Assembly (NCBI RefSeq): GCF_051124815.1
Contig: NZ_CP118492.1
Location: 124,001-188,000 of the forward strand
Reading direction: 5' to 3'
Origin: Azospirillum sp051124815
Lineage (GTDB): Bacteria > Pseudomonadota > Alphaproteobacteria > Azospirillales > Azospirillaceae
Length of the DNA: 64,000 nt
The notes under the pieces: generated by a model
The model's input: the letters and a program-made list of their open reading frames with translations, nothing else
What the model was told of the DNA's origin: nothing
Databases searched by the model: none
Made by a program: the position numbers and the translations under genes
Shown: in pieces, positions 18,301-26,254 of the stretch
Layout of the letters: every line of letters starts with the position of its first letter
Position numbering within the stretch: the stretch's first letter is position 1

Positions 18301-19360
18301 CGAAACCTTCCCAGCCATGCTTGACGCCGTGCGGTCGGACAGCCGGAACGAGGTCACGTTCTATGGGCATGCCAAGGGGGTCAAATATCGGGAAGCGGTC
18401 TCTCCCGCGGTGCGGCGGTGGACCGAGGCGCTCTACAGGACAGTTCTCGACGATTGGGGTGGAGTCCGAACCGCTCTCAATCGCCATGTGTTTGCCGGTT
18501 CCTTCCGTCGCGTCGGCCGCGTGGGCCCCCACCGCTATCTTGGCAGCTGGCATTACAGTGGAACCTTCTTCTGGATGCGCAACAGCTTTGTCAGCAACCT
18601 GTCGCGGCTGCGGGTCACGAAGTTCTACTCCGGCGTCGAAACCTGGCCGGGACAGCATTTTCCGCTCCATTTGGCCGCGTGCCTGTTTCTGGACCGTCTG
18701 AGTCAGGTCCCCTACGATCCGATGTTCTGGGCGAATTGCGGTGAAAGGGCGCTGCGTGAATGGGAAGAGGTCGATCGCGATGTCGCGCCGCCGCCGGAGT
18801 TGTTCGGCACGCTTAGCGCGGACGGTCATCGTGGCCCGAGTCTGGGTTGGCGGCCCGAAGCCTTGGACTGGCTTTTGCAGCGCATCGAGAACCAGGGGGC
18901 GCGGCGCGTCCTGTCGTTCGGAACGCTTCACGGCGGACTGGAGTGGCACTTGGCGCGGCGAGCGCGCGAGCGGGGCCGCACACTGGAGATGACTGTCGTG
19001 GCGCCGGACGGGAGCGAGGAGTTGGAGCGGACGCTTGCCATGGCGGCGTCGGAATTCCGCCATACCATCCGGATGCTGCGCCTTCCCCCGGAAGACCCGA
19101 TGCTGCGGCGGGAGTTGCAACCCGGCTTCGGCACCGCCGTCCTTGACGGCACGCCGGGATATCGCCGTGCGCGGGCTGCCTTCGGCCTCGCCCACGCCCT
19201 TGGAGCGCGGTCGATTGCCGTCAACGCGATCACGGACTCCGACTGGCACGCATACCGAGGAGTCTGTCATTCGCGCTTGTGGGCGGAAATCGCACCGACG
19301 GCCCACAGTCAATGCTATGGCACGGAAGATTGGGGCGGAGTCGGATTTATCGAGGTGTGA
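15341..19360 (+). CDS. Multidomain glycosyltransferase/methyltransferase-like fusion (1339 aa)
   Basis: The GTG at 15341 is preferred over an ATG 27 bases upstream because GGGAG lies 10 bases before it. Modules in order: residues 25-220, a Rossmann domain with IIVCGCGES resembling DUF115/GT42-type proteins; 250-540, a CgeB-like glycosyltransferase with FIGGYNPDRE and RVYEALACGALVVSEH; two repeats near 600-700 and 750-870 sharing the motif KLH-QD-TNSYH; 915-1150, a further transferase-like domain (NLIYHIWPVRNS, FYGHAKGVKY, WHYSGTFFWMRN); and 1170-1339, a class I methyltransferase-like end (RRVLSFGTLHGGLEW). The repeats may bind glycan. It probably builds or modifies a surface polysaccharide; the substrate is unknown. 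No transmembrane segment. Confidence 0.75.
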   Translation: MSSDVKHSDPLQAQAGEYRVSVDVHLPDTMPGFRNIHKGSTIIVCGCGESVSGFDDPERFITIGVNDVGRLFQPDYLVVVNHRHQFRKDRFEHIENSRARALFSHLRLDVGHPKQIRFALGRRGGMEVDDPTSLPYTRNSPYIATCLALFMGAQRVGLIGVDFTDRHFFGALGTHPLTRELRQIDMEYGRLAETWRARGVSIVNLSPVSRLQSLPRASLDDLRRDGPSRTISTPAPASTDRAMPAAAGGLKLFFVHYRFLSAGDVFTHGLTEAARTLGVNAEHTYWDDPRLEQRIAACDPDLVLVVHGRRFSRRRIRLPERAKTAVWLVDEPYEVDDTASWSGRFDAVFLNDFTTLARHRNAHYLPVAFDPSRHTDNGGERRHMVGFIGGYNPDREAMLLRLLDEGMLSYVVGGPWRSPRLKAISRSGNIPAAETAELYRQTRIVINIFRSQHHFNRAKTPGHAMNPRVYEALACGALVVSEHRPEIETVFPAMPVFRGPDELVAVMRRLLRDEEAFATALAACRAALPGHSYADRLKTIISAFAGAGAEPMPVVPSLAVLPTLPAGWGSTAGLILHNQPDQALALRLPHALPPGAEEGLASLDRFGPIRLSCMIEPGAGARVILKLHQQDRLDQTTNSYHMVLEQGQGYVATHNKVLHRFSCLAQGAVAVTLEWNGGLLRGTVGGQALPELQARQLTEGYCFIGLNRGTAVVRDLEMVAPPPAHTVPAPSAPSSEIRLCRGIDTPVEGCVRLDDGAALASLMRFTDVDVTMTVSLEPQASLVVKLHLQDSQDAATNSYHAIFRPDRAYLARHNRILASLPAPLGTNRRLGFRRFADRLQLTLDGRCVAQVRDSLLACGHVTITAEDGAAILSDLTLTPLDQAAAAALVAAGTGRSRMAQAHASAAPVTPFSTTPTRNLIYHIWPVRNSVWRWNLQQLLERIELFNGRRIIGIVSDDHSDEPEAVQAMLEGHGCEFIQRPNRPTGEVETFPAMLDAVRSDSRNEVTFYGHAKGVKYREAVSPAVRRWTEALYRTVLDDWGGVRTALNRHVFAGSFRRVGRVGPHRYLGSWHYSGTFFWMRNSFVSNLSRLRVTKFYSGVETWPGQHFPLHLAACLFLDRLSQVPYDPMFWANCGERALREWEEVDRDVAPPPELFGTLSADGHRGPSLGWRPEALDWLLQRIENQGARRVLSFGTLHGGLEWHLARRARERGRTLEMTVVAPDGSEELERTLAMAASEFRHTIRMLRLPPEDPMLRRELQPGFGTAVLDGTPGYRRARAAFGLAHALGARSIAVNAITDSDWHAYRGVCHSRLWAEIAPTAHSQCYGTEDWGGVGFIEV

Positions 19361-19846
19361 TGCCCGCAGATTTGAAACAAGCGTCAGCGCATTGCACTGA
19401 GGTGATGTGGTGGACGGCTTCAGGATATGGGGAGAGTTCCGACAGAACGGCAGACCATTTTCCAATCGAAGTGCGCGGGCTTCCGCCGGAGGCTGAAGCG
19501 GCACCGTCATCGCGCGGCGCAAAGCGGCGTCGGCCTGTTCCGGCGCTTCATAGACATGAAGGTTGGGCAGGTCGAAGAAAGGGCGATTAGCGGGGCAAAC
19601 CGGCAGGCCCCTTTTGTTGGCGAGCAGGCATTTGCCGGATTCGGCGTCTATGCCGCCTATCACATCGTCGTGATGCCGGCGCTGGTCGCGTTCCTATTCG
19701 CCGGCATTGCATTGGATAACCGGCCCGCACCGGCTTTTCTCACAAGGTTCGGTCCTGAACCCGATCTCCGTGAAACCTAAAATTCATGGTTGGCAGCGCA
19801 TAACGTTTCGATGTCATTGGTTTTTTGTTGATGCGAGGAGTCGTCG
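19361..19846. other. Intergenic region with a possible gene remnant
   Basis: No intact gene. On the minus strand, about 19430-19640 reads with protein-like composition (NKRGLPVCPANRPFFDLP, NLHVYEAPEQADAALRRAM), as in the C-terminal part of some nucleotide-sugar or glycan enzymes, but it runs on antisense into the fusion gene and has no clear start. I regard it as a possible decayed fragment only. The plus strand shows nothing convincing until the ribosome site GAGGAG before the acyltransferase. Confidence 0.35.
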
Positions 19847-20587
19847 GTGCGTGTGTTGCTGGCCAGCATGGGGTTCTATCCGCAATGGGGGTTCTATACG
19901 GCCCTTGCCGCCGCAAAGGCGACCTTCGGGCGTCTGACATACGATGATCTGGTCGTCGGCAGTCGGCGCATCATGCGGGCGTTGGAACGCTGCGACGTAC
20001 GCTTCGAGATCAGCGGCACCGAGGCGCTCGACCCGGCGCAAGGACCGTACGTCTTTGTCTGCAATCACATGAGCGTGATGGAAACGCAGGTTCTGCCGGC
20101 GGTCATCAGTCATATCCGCCCGACGACCTTTGTCGCCAAGCCCAGCCTGATGCGCTATCCGGTGTTTCGCCGCGTTCTCCAATCCTTCGACCCGATTATC
20201 GTGACGCGGACGGATCCGCGCAGCGATTTGCAGCACGTACTGGAAATGGGCAAGCGGAAGCTGGATGCGGGAATATCGGTGATCATTTTTCCCCAGGCCC
20301 GCCGGTCGGAAGATTTCGACCCCGCCACCTTCGGTTCCCTGGGATGGCGGCTTGCAAGGGCGGCCAAGGTCCCCATGGTCCCCATTGCCCTGGCAACCAC
20401 GGCCTGGGGCAAAGGGGCGTGGCTGGACGATGCCGGACCGATCGACCCCGACAAGCCGGTACGCTTCGCCGTAGGGGCTCCCATCGAGGTCGGCACCATC
20501 GGTGGGGCCGAGGCGCACCGCCAGGCAGCGGAATTCATCGCCCGGCAATTGGCCGCCTGGTCTGACCTTGGTTCCGGCCGGGAGTGA
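19847..20587 (+). CDS. PlsC-like lysophospholipid acyltransferase
   Basis: The 246-aa protein matches the 1-acyl-glycerol-3-phosphate acyltransferase superfamily, which transfers an acyl chain to a lysophospholipid at the inner membrane. Motif I is NHMSVMET near residue 73, so the usual HX4D is HX4E; motif III is FPQARRS instead of FPEGTRS. Both changes also occur in a recognised subfamily with NHMS-LE and FPQ-TR motifs, so activity is likely kept. GTG start with GAGGAG 6-10 bases upstream. It stands alone between accessory genes; the acceptor lipid is not predictable. Confidence 0.8.
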   Translation: MRVLLASMGFYPQWGFYTALAAAKATFGRLTYDDLVVGSRRIMRALERCDVRFEISGTEALDPAQGPYVFVCNHMSVMETQVLPAVISHIRPTTFVAKPSLMRYPVFRRVLQSFDPIIVTRTDPRSDLQHVLEMGKRKLDAGISVIIFPQARRSEDFDPATFGSLGWRLARAAKVPMVPIALATTAWGKGAWLDDAGPIDPDKPVRFAVGAPIEVGTIGGAEAHRQAAEFIARQLAAWSDLGSGRE

Positions 20588-20589
20588 GG

Positions 20590-20828
20590 TGGTCCCAGTT
20601 TCCCGGACGGTTTGACGGTTGAAATAAGCTTGGTTCAGGTTCGTGTCACGCCGCCAATGCGATCCGGTTGGGTGTTCGCTGGCAGGCCTCATCCGGGGTT
20701 CTGCCGCCGGGCGCCGAGCGCGGGCGGTTGGCCTCGTAGGCCTGCCGGCGGAGATGGCGCGCCATCTGCCGGCTGCTGTACCAGGGCGTTTCCAGGGACT
20801 ACCCGTCGATCAGCCGAATCAACTCCAG
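20590..20828 (-). pseudogene. IS3-family transposase (OrfB) relic
   Basis: The minus strand reads pieces of an IS3-type OrfB. Close to the array come ELIRLIDG, then a stop, then SLETPWYSSRQMARHLRRQAYEANR, matching the family's LIDRQFLETP-YG-RQM segment. The C-terminal GGRTPDEA motif follows almost directly. The catalytic core between these parts is gone and the frame has stop codons. The relic ends one base before the degenerate CRISPR repeat at 20829, which suggests that insertion or deletion trimmed this end of the array. Confidence 0.6.
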
Positions 20829-21524
20829 GTTCGCGGCTGGTTCGCCAGTTGCCCATCGACTACACTCGGCGTGTTTCCCTGCGCCACGACGGCCTTGTTG
20901 CGGCTGGACCACGGTTTCCCATCGGCTACACTGGATGGCCGTTCGTGGCTTCCTGGCAGAACTGTTGCGGCTGGACCACGGTTTCCCATCGGCTACACTA
21001 CGCCCGCCTGCGCCGATGCGGTCGCCGCGGTTGCGGCTGGACCACGGTTTCCCATCGGCTACACTCGGCTACCACGGCGATGCGCTCGCCCAGCCGTTGC
21101 GGCTGGACCACGGTTTCCCATCGGCTACACTCTAGCGAAGCGCTCGCGTCGTGCTGGAAGTTGCGGCTGGACCACGGTTTCCCATCGGCTACACTTGGCC
21201 GCGTCCTGGGCAGCGCAGGAGGGGGTTGCGGCTGGACCACGGTTTCCCATCGGCTACACTAGGCGCGAGAATTGAGGACGCCCCATGACCGTTGCGGCTG
21301 GACCACGGTTTCCCATCGGCTACACTAACGGCGCGTCGCTGTGGCTCTCGGGCATTGTTGCGGCTGGACCACGGTTTCCCATCGGCTACACTTTCACCGC
21401 CAGACGAGGCCCTGTCGGCGTCGTTGCGGCTGGACCACGGTTTCCCATCGGCTACACTGGCCAGCGCCTTGGAATGAATCTCCGCCTCGTTGCGGCTGGA
21501 CCACGGTTTCCCATCGGCTACACT
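20829..21524 (+). CRISPR. Type II-C CRISPR array, 10 repeats plus one degenerate
   Basis: Ten identical 36-bp repeats start at 20897, 20964, 21030, 21096, 21160, 21225, 21291, 21357, 21423 and 21489. Each begins GTTGCGGCTGGACC and ends CCCATCGGCTACACT. Spacers are 28-31 bp, mostly 30. A degenerate copy at 20829-20866 lies exactly 30 bp before the first good repeat and keeps the CCCATCG-CTACACT end, making 11 repeats and 10 spacers. The GTTG start and CTACA-T end match the polarity of Neisseria-type II-C repeats, so crRNAs should be read on the plus strand, towards cas2. The cas genes lie next to the undecayed end. Confidence 0.97.
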
Positions 21525-21529
21525 ACGTG

Positions 21530-21565
21530 GCGGGATAAGGCCTTGATATCAAGGCCTTATCCCGC
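21530..21565. terminator. 36-bp perfect palindrome between array and cas2
   Basis: The arms GCGGGATAAGGCCTTGAT and ATCAAGGCCTTATCCCGC are exact complements with no loop, starting 6 bp after the last repeat, followed by TGTTTCTCT. The array (read plus) and cas2 (read minus) converge here, so a bidirectional terminator is the simplest reading. It also occupies the place of the probable leader-proximal end and might instead serve spacer integration. Confidence 0.6.
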
Positions 21566-21598
21566 TGTTTCTCTGGCTGGATTCCGCAATTTCGGTGG

Positions 21599-21925
21599 TC
21601 AGAACAGGACATACTGCTCCGGATTTTTCCGGGAGGGCTGGCGGACTCGGCCGTCGAAGCACATGATTGTTTCATATTGCTTGTCCGTGATGAAGACGAT
21701 GTGCACCTTGCCGGTGGATGGAATCGCCTTCTCGATTCGGCGGGTCAGCGTTTCCGACTGCTCCTTGCCAACGCAATGGCGAAGGTAGACGGAGAACTGC
21801 GACATCTCGAAGCCCTGGTCCAGCAGGAACTTGCGGAAGGTCGTCGCGACCTTGCGTTCGCGCTTGGTCAGGACCGGCAGATCGAACAGCACCATCATCC
21901 ACATGATCCGGTATCCGCTCAACAT
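21599..21925 (-). CDS. cas2: CRISPR-associated endonuclease Cas2
   Basis: The 108-aa protein has the Cas2 ferredoxin-like fold signature: MWMMVLFDLPV with the conserved Asp near the N-terminus, then KFLLDQGFEMSQFSVYLRHC and KVHIVFITDKQYE. Cas2 bridges two Cas1 dimers in the spacer integration complex. GGGAGG lies 6 bases upstream of the ATG; cas1 ends 12 bp before it. It is the last gene of the minus-strand cas9-cas1-cas2 operon and converges on the array. Confidence 0.95.
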   Translation of the reverse strand: MLSGYRIMWMMVLFDLPVLTKRERKVATTFRKFLLDQGFEMSQFSVYLRHCVGKEQSETLTRRIEKAIPSTGKVHIVFITDKQYETIMCFDGRVRQPSRKNPEQYVLF

Positions 21926-21937
21926 CGCCGCCTCCCG

Positions 21938-22900
21938 TCAGGCCGGTTGCGGCACTTTCGGGGGCGCCAGCGGGGGAGCGGGCCATTCCAGTGGCATCGG
22001 CGCCCACGCCCTGTTGCCTTCCCCGGCGGGAAGGTCGAGAGCCGCCTCCCCCTTCTCATAGGCCTGGGCCAGCGATGTCGCGGCCCGCATCACCACAGTG
22101 GACAGCGGCGTCGTTCCCTCCGCGGTCGGCAGGTCGAGCGACGGCACCAACGCCAGGAAGCGCTTGGTATCGGGTGTCACCTCGTCATGCCCAGCATCGG
22201 CCAGCCGGGCCACGGCGATGTCGACGAAGGGGCGGAACGGCTCCATCAGGTCGTCCACCAGGCACAGCGGGTTGGCCCGGTTGCGGTGGAACAGGCCCAG
22301 CGTGGGATGCAGCCCCGCCCCCATCACCGCCCGCGCCACGGTGGAGCGCAGGATGGCGTAGCCGTAATTCAGCAGGCCGTTCACGCCGCCGGCCTCCGAA
22401 TCGCGCCGGAACTCACCGCCGAACAGCAGCGGCCAGTACCGGCGCGCGGCCTGCGCCTCGATGTTGTCGGGGTCGCCGGAGCGCACCTTGCGGGCGAGCG
22501 CCTCGAATGCGCCGGCCGGCGCGCCGCGCGCCTCCAGCACGGCACCCTGCTGGCGGACCTTTGCGCGCACCAGCAACTGCCACAGGCGCTTGGTCTGCGG
22601 AATCGAAACGTTCAGCTGGGCGCGCATGCGCTGGGCCTGCACATGATGGCCGTCCACCGGCCACAGGAAGGCCACCGGCACATGATTCGGCCCGCACAGC
22701 ACCACCACGGCGCCGCGTTCCGCCAGGGCGAGCAGCAGGTTGTTGGTGTAGGTCAACCCGTGGGCGTTGGCCACCACCGCACCGATGTCATCGAGCGGGA
22801 CGCGCCCGATCTCCCGCCCCTGCCCTTCCACCACCAGGAAGCCGCGCGACAGCGACAGGTGGCGGCCGTCCTCGGCGATCTCGACGATGCGGCCGGTCAT
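21938..22900 (-). CDS. cas1: CRISPR-associated integrase Cas1 (type II)
   Basis: The 320-aa Cas1 inserts new spacers together with Cas2. The ATG of MTGRIVEI overlaps the cas9 stop in an ATGA arrangement, which fixes the start; a longer frame would lie inside cas9. Recognisable parts are the N-terminal beta domain (DIGAVVANAHGLTYTNNLL), a catalytic-region Glu in IEAQAARRYWP, LLNYGYAILRSTVARAV, and the HPTLGLFHRNRANPLCLVDDLMEPFRP block that holds the metal-binding His and Asp/Glu. No cas4 or csn2 follows, as expected for subtype II-C. Confidence 0.96.
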   Translation of the reverse strand: MTGRIVEIAEDGRHLSLSRGFLVVEGQGREIGRVPLDDIGAVVANAHGLTYTNNLLLALAERGAVVVLCGPNHVPVAFLWPVDGHHVQAQRMRAQLNVSIPQTKRLWQLLVRAKVRQQGAVLEARGAPAGAFEALARKVRSGDPDNIEAQAARRYWPLLFGGEFRRDSEAGGVNGLLNYGYAILRSTVARAVMGAGLHPTLGLFHRNRANPLCLVDDLMEPFRPFVDIAVARLADAGHDEVTPDTKRFLALVPSLDLPTAEGTTPLSTVVMRAATSLAQAYEKGEAALDLPAGEGNRAWAPMPLEWPAPPLAPPKVPQPA

Positions 22901-25900
22901 GAGATGGGATCCGCTTCGCCGGATGCGGGCAGCGCCGCCCATTTCGGGAATCCGGGATCGCGCACCGTGCCCAGCGGATCGACGGTCACCCGCCGTGCCT
23001 TGCGCGTGCGCAGCTTGTCGAAGGCGACGATCAGCCAGCGGAACGGGTCGTCCGGATCGGCATGGCGTTTGTCCAGTTCCCCGGCATCCACATGCTCGAC
23101 CATGCGCAGGCGGTTGTTGGCCGGCTCCAGCCGGGCCACGCGCATGATGCGCAGGCGCCCGTCATGCTCCAGCTTGACGAGGTCGCCCTTGTGCAGGCGC
23201 ATGACGAAGCGTTCGCCGTCGGCCGGCACACAGGGTGCGGCACGGCCATCGTCCAGGGCGGTGCGGCGCGCCTCGAACAGGGTGGCGGCGCGCCCGGCCC
23301 AGCGGCCGTCCGGAAGGGCCATGATGTCGATGTGGTGCACGTCGCCGGCGATCAGCCCCTTGTAGGGCTCGCCGTCCGGCCCGGTCAGCCAGATCGGATC
23401 GGCCTCCTTGGCCAGCAGGCGGACGCGGCGGATGCCCACCCAGGGCTCGGTCGCCGCCAGTTCCTCCGCCGCCTTCGCCACCGCCTGCTTGGCGTCCAGC
23501 CGATCGGGACCGTTCCGGTGGAAGGCGACGCGCTCCTGCATGGCTTTGCGCAGGTCGGGGGCGCGGATGCGTGCGACCTCCTTTTCCGTCAGGCCGTCGA
23601 GCGGCTTGCGGTAGACGAGGTTGAAGCCGCCGGCCCGCTCCGTCTCCGTGGTCGGGCCATAGGCGGTGTCCTCATGCAGGCGGCCGCCGGTGCCGTGCTC
23701 CGGCTTGTGCGACACGGTCACGCCGCGCACCCGCGCGGCCAGCTCGTCGCGGAAGCCGTCCCAGGGGTCGTCGATGTCGTCCATCAACCGGTCGAGCCCC
23801 AGATCCTCGGCACGGGATGCGGCCTGGGCCAGCTTCTGCACCATGCCCTGGTCGATGCAGCCGATCACCGCCGCGTCCAGCGCGTGATGCAGATGGTTGT
23901 CGCGATTCTTGGCGAAGGTCGCGTCCACCGGCACGTCGCCGCCCTCGCGGTTGTGGTCGCGCAGGATGGAATCGACACCCCAGCGCCGGCGCAGCATGGC
24001 GGTCAGCCGCCCCGGCGAGACGCGCACGCGGTCGGGATGGCAGACGTGGCGCAGATATTCCCGCGCCAGCCGGGCCAGATATTGCGTGTCGGTGATCTGC
24101 CGGGCGAGGAAATCCCTTTCCTCACCCCAGCGGTTCATGGCCCCTTCGGCAAATCGCCAGCGCTTGTTGGGCGGCAGATCCTCGACGCAGCCGAGAATGC
24201 GCGACCAGCGTGCCTCGTCGCCATGCCAGCGCTCGTAGGGTGTCAGGTTGCGCTTGTCGCGGTTGGCCGCGGTCAGACAGACGACCTTGTTGGCGGCGCT
24301 GTCGTCCAGCGTGCGGGAGAAGGGCAGGATATGGTCGATGTCCACCTTTTCCGACAGCAGCATCTCCAGCCCGATGGTCTCGCCGGTGTAGGGGCAGCGG
24401 CGGTTGACCCCGGCCCCCTGCTCTTCCCACAGCCGGAGCTTCATCAGGTTGCGGCCGTTGACCGGCGCGTTGACGCTGCGCAGCAGGGCCTTGCGCTCCT
24501 CGTTCCTGCGCTGGTTCTCCGCCTGTTCCTTCTCGTCCTGGCTACGCTTTTTCTGCGTCTGCTTCACCTTGCGCGCCAGTTCCACCACGATCTCGTGCGG
24601 CGGGCCATAGCGCTCGATCAGCGCGTTGACCACCGTCCGGACCTGATTGAGCCCGATATGCACCGTCGGGTTGGCCAGCCGCCCGAGCCGCTTTTCCTCC
24701 GGGTCGTTCGGTTCGCCGGTGCCGAAGGCGACATGGCGTTCCAGTGCCTTCGCATAGTAGGGCAACCGGTCGAGCCGCTCGCCCGGCCGGCGGTCGGAAT
24801 GATGGGCGCCGGGGAAGGCGAAGGGCACAGCCTCATCATAGCGGATCGGGCGTCCGTCGCGGGACTCCGATTCAAGCACCGGCAGCAGAGCGGCCAGGGC
24901 CTTCCGGCCGATGCGCAGATGGAAGTCGGGCAACCGCGCGTCGGCGACGTTGGCTGCGGCCTCCGGCTCCAGATCCCAGCGCGCGGCCAGCCAGTCGATC
25001 AGCGCCCCGTCGTCGGTTTCCGACAGCAGCCGCTCGACCACCTCGTCCTGCTCCGCCAGGGTCAGCCGCGCCCAGCGCGGGCCGAAGCGCTTCTTGTCGG
25101 CCAGCACCGCCGAGGTCTCGTCGGCCGCCAGTTCCGGCCGACGGGTGGATTCGTGGGAGAACCCGACGTCGGAGCCGAGCTTCAACACCTTGCGGATGTC
25201 CTTGAAGGTGATCGCCTTCCGGGCCGGCTTCGCGCGCGCCGCGCGCAGGATCAGGTCGCGTTCCTCCATGGTCAGGGGCCGCTCGCTGCGATCCGGCATG
25301 ATGATCCGGAGGTTGGCGAGTTCGGTGTAGAGGCGGAACCGCTGCGCCGAGGGCAGCGCGCGCGGGGCCCGCTCGTCCTCCGGAATCAGGGAACATTTGC
25401 CGACCTGCGGCGGCTTCAGCGGACGCTGGTGGAAGATGCGGTGGCGCAGGGTGGTTCGCGCCTCCTCCGTCAGCAGATCCGGGTGATGGCGTGCCTGCGC
25501 CGCCCACAGTGCGTCGAATTCGGCCTCCAGCATCGGGCGGGCGGGGTAGAAGGGATATTCGGCCTTGGCGCCCCGCCCGACCAGCCGGGCGCGCACACTG
25601 CGCCCGTTCGCGCGCAGCCACGCGAAGAAGGCGCCCAGCGTCGGCGTTCCGGCCTCCGCCATCTGTACGTCCAACCGGTCGATGCCGGAGCGGATCTTGC
25701 CGGCTTCCTCCTCATCGCCGGTGCCGCGCATGGCCTTGAAGCCGCGGCGCTGGTTGATGTGGAACAGCGCGCGGCCGATCTCCTGCGGCTCCAGCCGCTC
25801 GGTCAGCCCGCGGGCGCGAAGCTGGAACGGGTCGAGCCGCTCCAGCGCCTTGCGCGCCGCCCGGTCGCCCGGCATCAGGCCGAAGCGGATCAGCGCCGCC

Positions 25901-26133
25901 ATCAGCCGCGCGCGGCGCACCAGCGTCCGGTCGCGCCGCCGCCGCATCTGCCGCGCGATCCGCCTCGCCACCGCAAGAGAAGTCTTGTCCTGCGGGTTGC
26001 GCCCATCGGTGAAGATGCGCACGCCCATGCGCCGGATGCCCTTCGGCCGCGGAGGATCGCTGCGGTCCAAGTCCAGCACGCACCAGCCGAGGGAATTGGT
26101 GCCGAGGTCAAGGGAGAGGCGATAGGGCTGCAT
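22897..26133 (-). CDS. cas9: CRISPR-associated endonuclease Cas9 (type II-C)
   Basis: The 1078-aa RNA-guided nuclease has the compact II-C size. RuvC-I is YRLSLDLGTNSLGW with Asp9; the Arg-rich bridge helix follows (ARQMRRRRDRTLVRRARL, about residues 60-78). RuvC-II is HEIVVELARK; the HNH nuclease carries DIDHILPFSR near residue 600 with the downstream Asn in ANKVV; RuvC-III is HHALDAAVIG near 748. All catalytic residues are present, so the enzyme should be active. The C-terminal third, which reads the PAM, is divergent. It is first in the minus-strand cas operon and divergent from the tracrRNA. Confidence 0.97.
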   Translation of the reverse strand: MQPYRLSLDLGTNSLGWCVLDLDRSDPPRPKGIRRMGVRIFTDGRNPQDKTSLAVARRIARQMRRRRDRTLVRRARLMAALIRFGLMPGDRAARKALERLDPFQLRARGLTERLEPQEIGRALFHINQRRGFKAMRGTGDEEEAGKIRSGIDRLDVQMAEAGTPTLGAFFAWLRANGRSVRARLVGRGAKAEYPFYPARPMLEAEFDALWAAQARHHPDLLTEEARTTLRHRIFHQRPLKPPQVGKCSLIPEDERAPRALPSAQRFRLYTELANLRIIMPDRSERPLTMEERDLILRAARAKPARKAITFKDIRKVLKLGSDVGFSHESTRRPELAADETSAVLADKKRFGPRWARLTLAEQDEVVERLLSETDDGALIDWLAARWDLEPEAAANVADARLPDFHLRIGRKALAALLPVLESESRDGRPIRYDEAVPFAFPGAHHSDRRPGERLDRLPYYAKALERHVAFGTGEPNDPEEKRLGRLANPTVHIGLNQVRTVVNALIERYGPPHEIVVELARKVKQTQKKRSQDEKEQAENQRRNEERKALLRSVNAPVNGRNLMKLRLWEEQGAGVNRRCPYTGETIGLEMLLSEKVDIDHILPFSRTLDDSAANKVVCLTAANRDKRNLTPYERWHGDEARWSRILGCVEDLPPNKRWRFAEGAMNRWGEERDFLARQITDTQYLARLAREYLRHVCHPDRVRVSPGRLTAMLRRRWGVDSILRDHNREGGDVPVDATFAKNRDNHLHHALDAAVIGCIDQGMVQKLAQAASRAEDLGLDRLMDDIDDPWDGFRDELAARVRGVTVSHKPEHGTGGRLHEDTAYGPTTETERAGGFNLVYRKPLDGLTEKEVARIRAPDLRKAMQERVAFHRNGPDRLDAKQAVAKAAEELAATEPWVGIRRVRLLAKEADPIWLTGPDGEPYKGLIAGDVHHIDIMALPDGRWAGRAATLFEARRTALDDGRAAPCVPADGERFVMRLHKGDLVKLEHDGRLRIMRVARLEPANNRLRMVEHVDAGELDKRHADPDDPFRWLIVAFDKLRTRKARRVTVDPLGTVRDPGFPKWAALPASGEADPIS

Positions 26134-26220
26134 GGATTCGTCCGCTTACAAATTGAATACGCGTGAGTTCGAGCGTCCAAATTCTCCGAAAACTCTTTGC
26201 GATCGAGCGTATCACAACTC

Positions 26221-26248
26221 TTGACCTCGTGAGGAGTTCAGATACTCT
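26221..26248 (+). promoter_or_regulatory. Probable tracrRNA promoter
   Basis: TTGACC at 26221-26226 and TACTCT at 26243-26248 are separated by 16 bases and would start transcription near 26255, about 20 bases before the anti-repeat. This is read by eye against the sigma-70 consensus. Confidence 0.6.
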
Positions 26249-26254
26249 CTTCAA

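Noticed and set aside
18074..19663. A 529-codon minus-strand frame opposite the glycosyltransferase fusion
   Set aside because: Most of it is antisense to a gene with recognisable domains. Only its first 70 codons outside the fusion look protein-like, and these were noted as a possible remnant.
19847..20587. Loss of acyltransferase activity because of HX4E and FPQ
   Set aside because: The same substitutions are typical of a known PlsC-like subfamily, so they do not indicate a dead enzyme.
20897..21524. Small plus-strand frames through the CRISPR array
   Set aside because: They simply translate the repeats in different frames.
23062..26166. A 1034-codon open frame on the plus strand opposite cas9
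   Set aside because: It is antisense to a gene with every Cas9 motif and reads as Arg/Gly/Gln-rich composition without any domain; long antisense frames are common in high-GC DNA.
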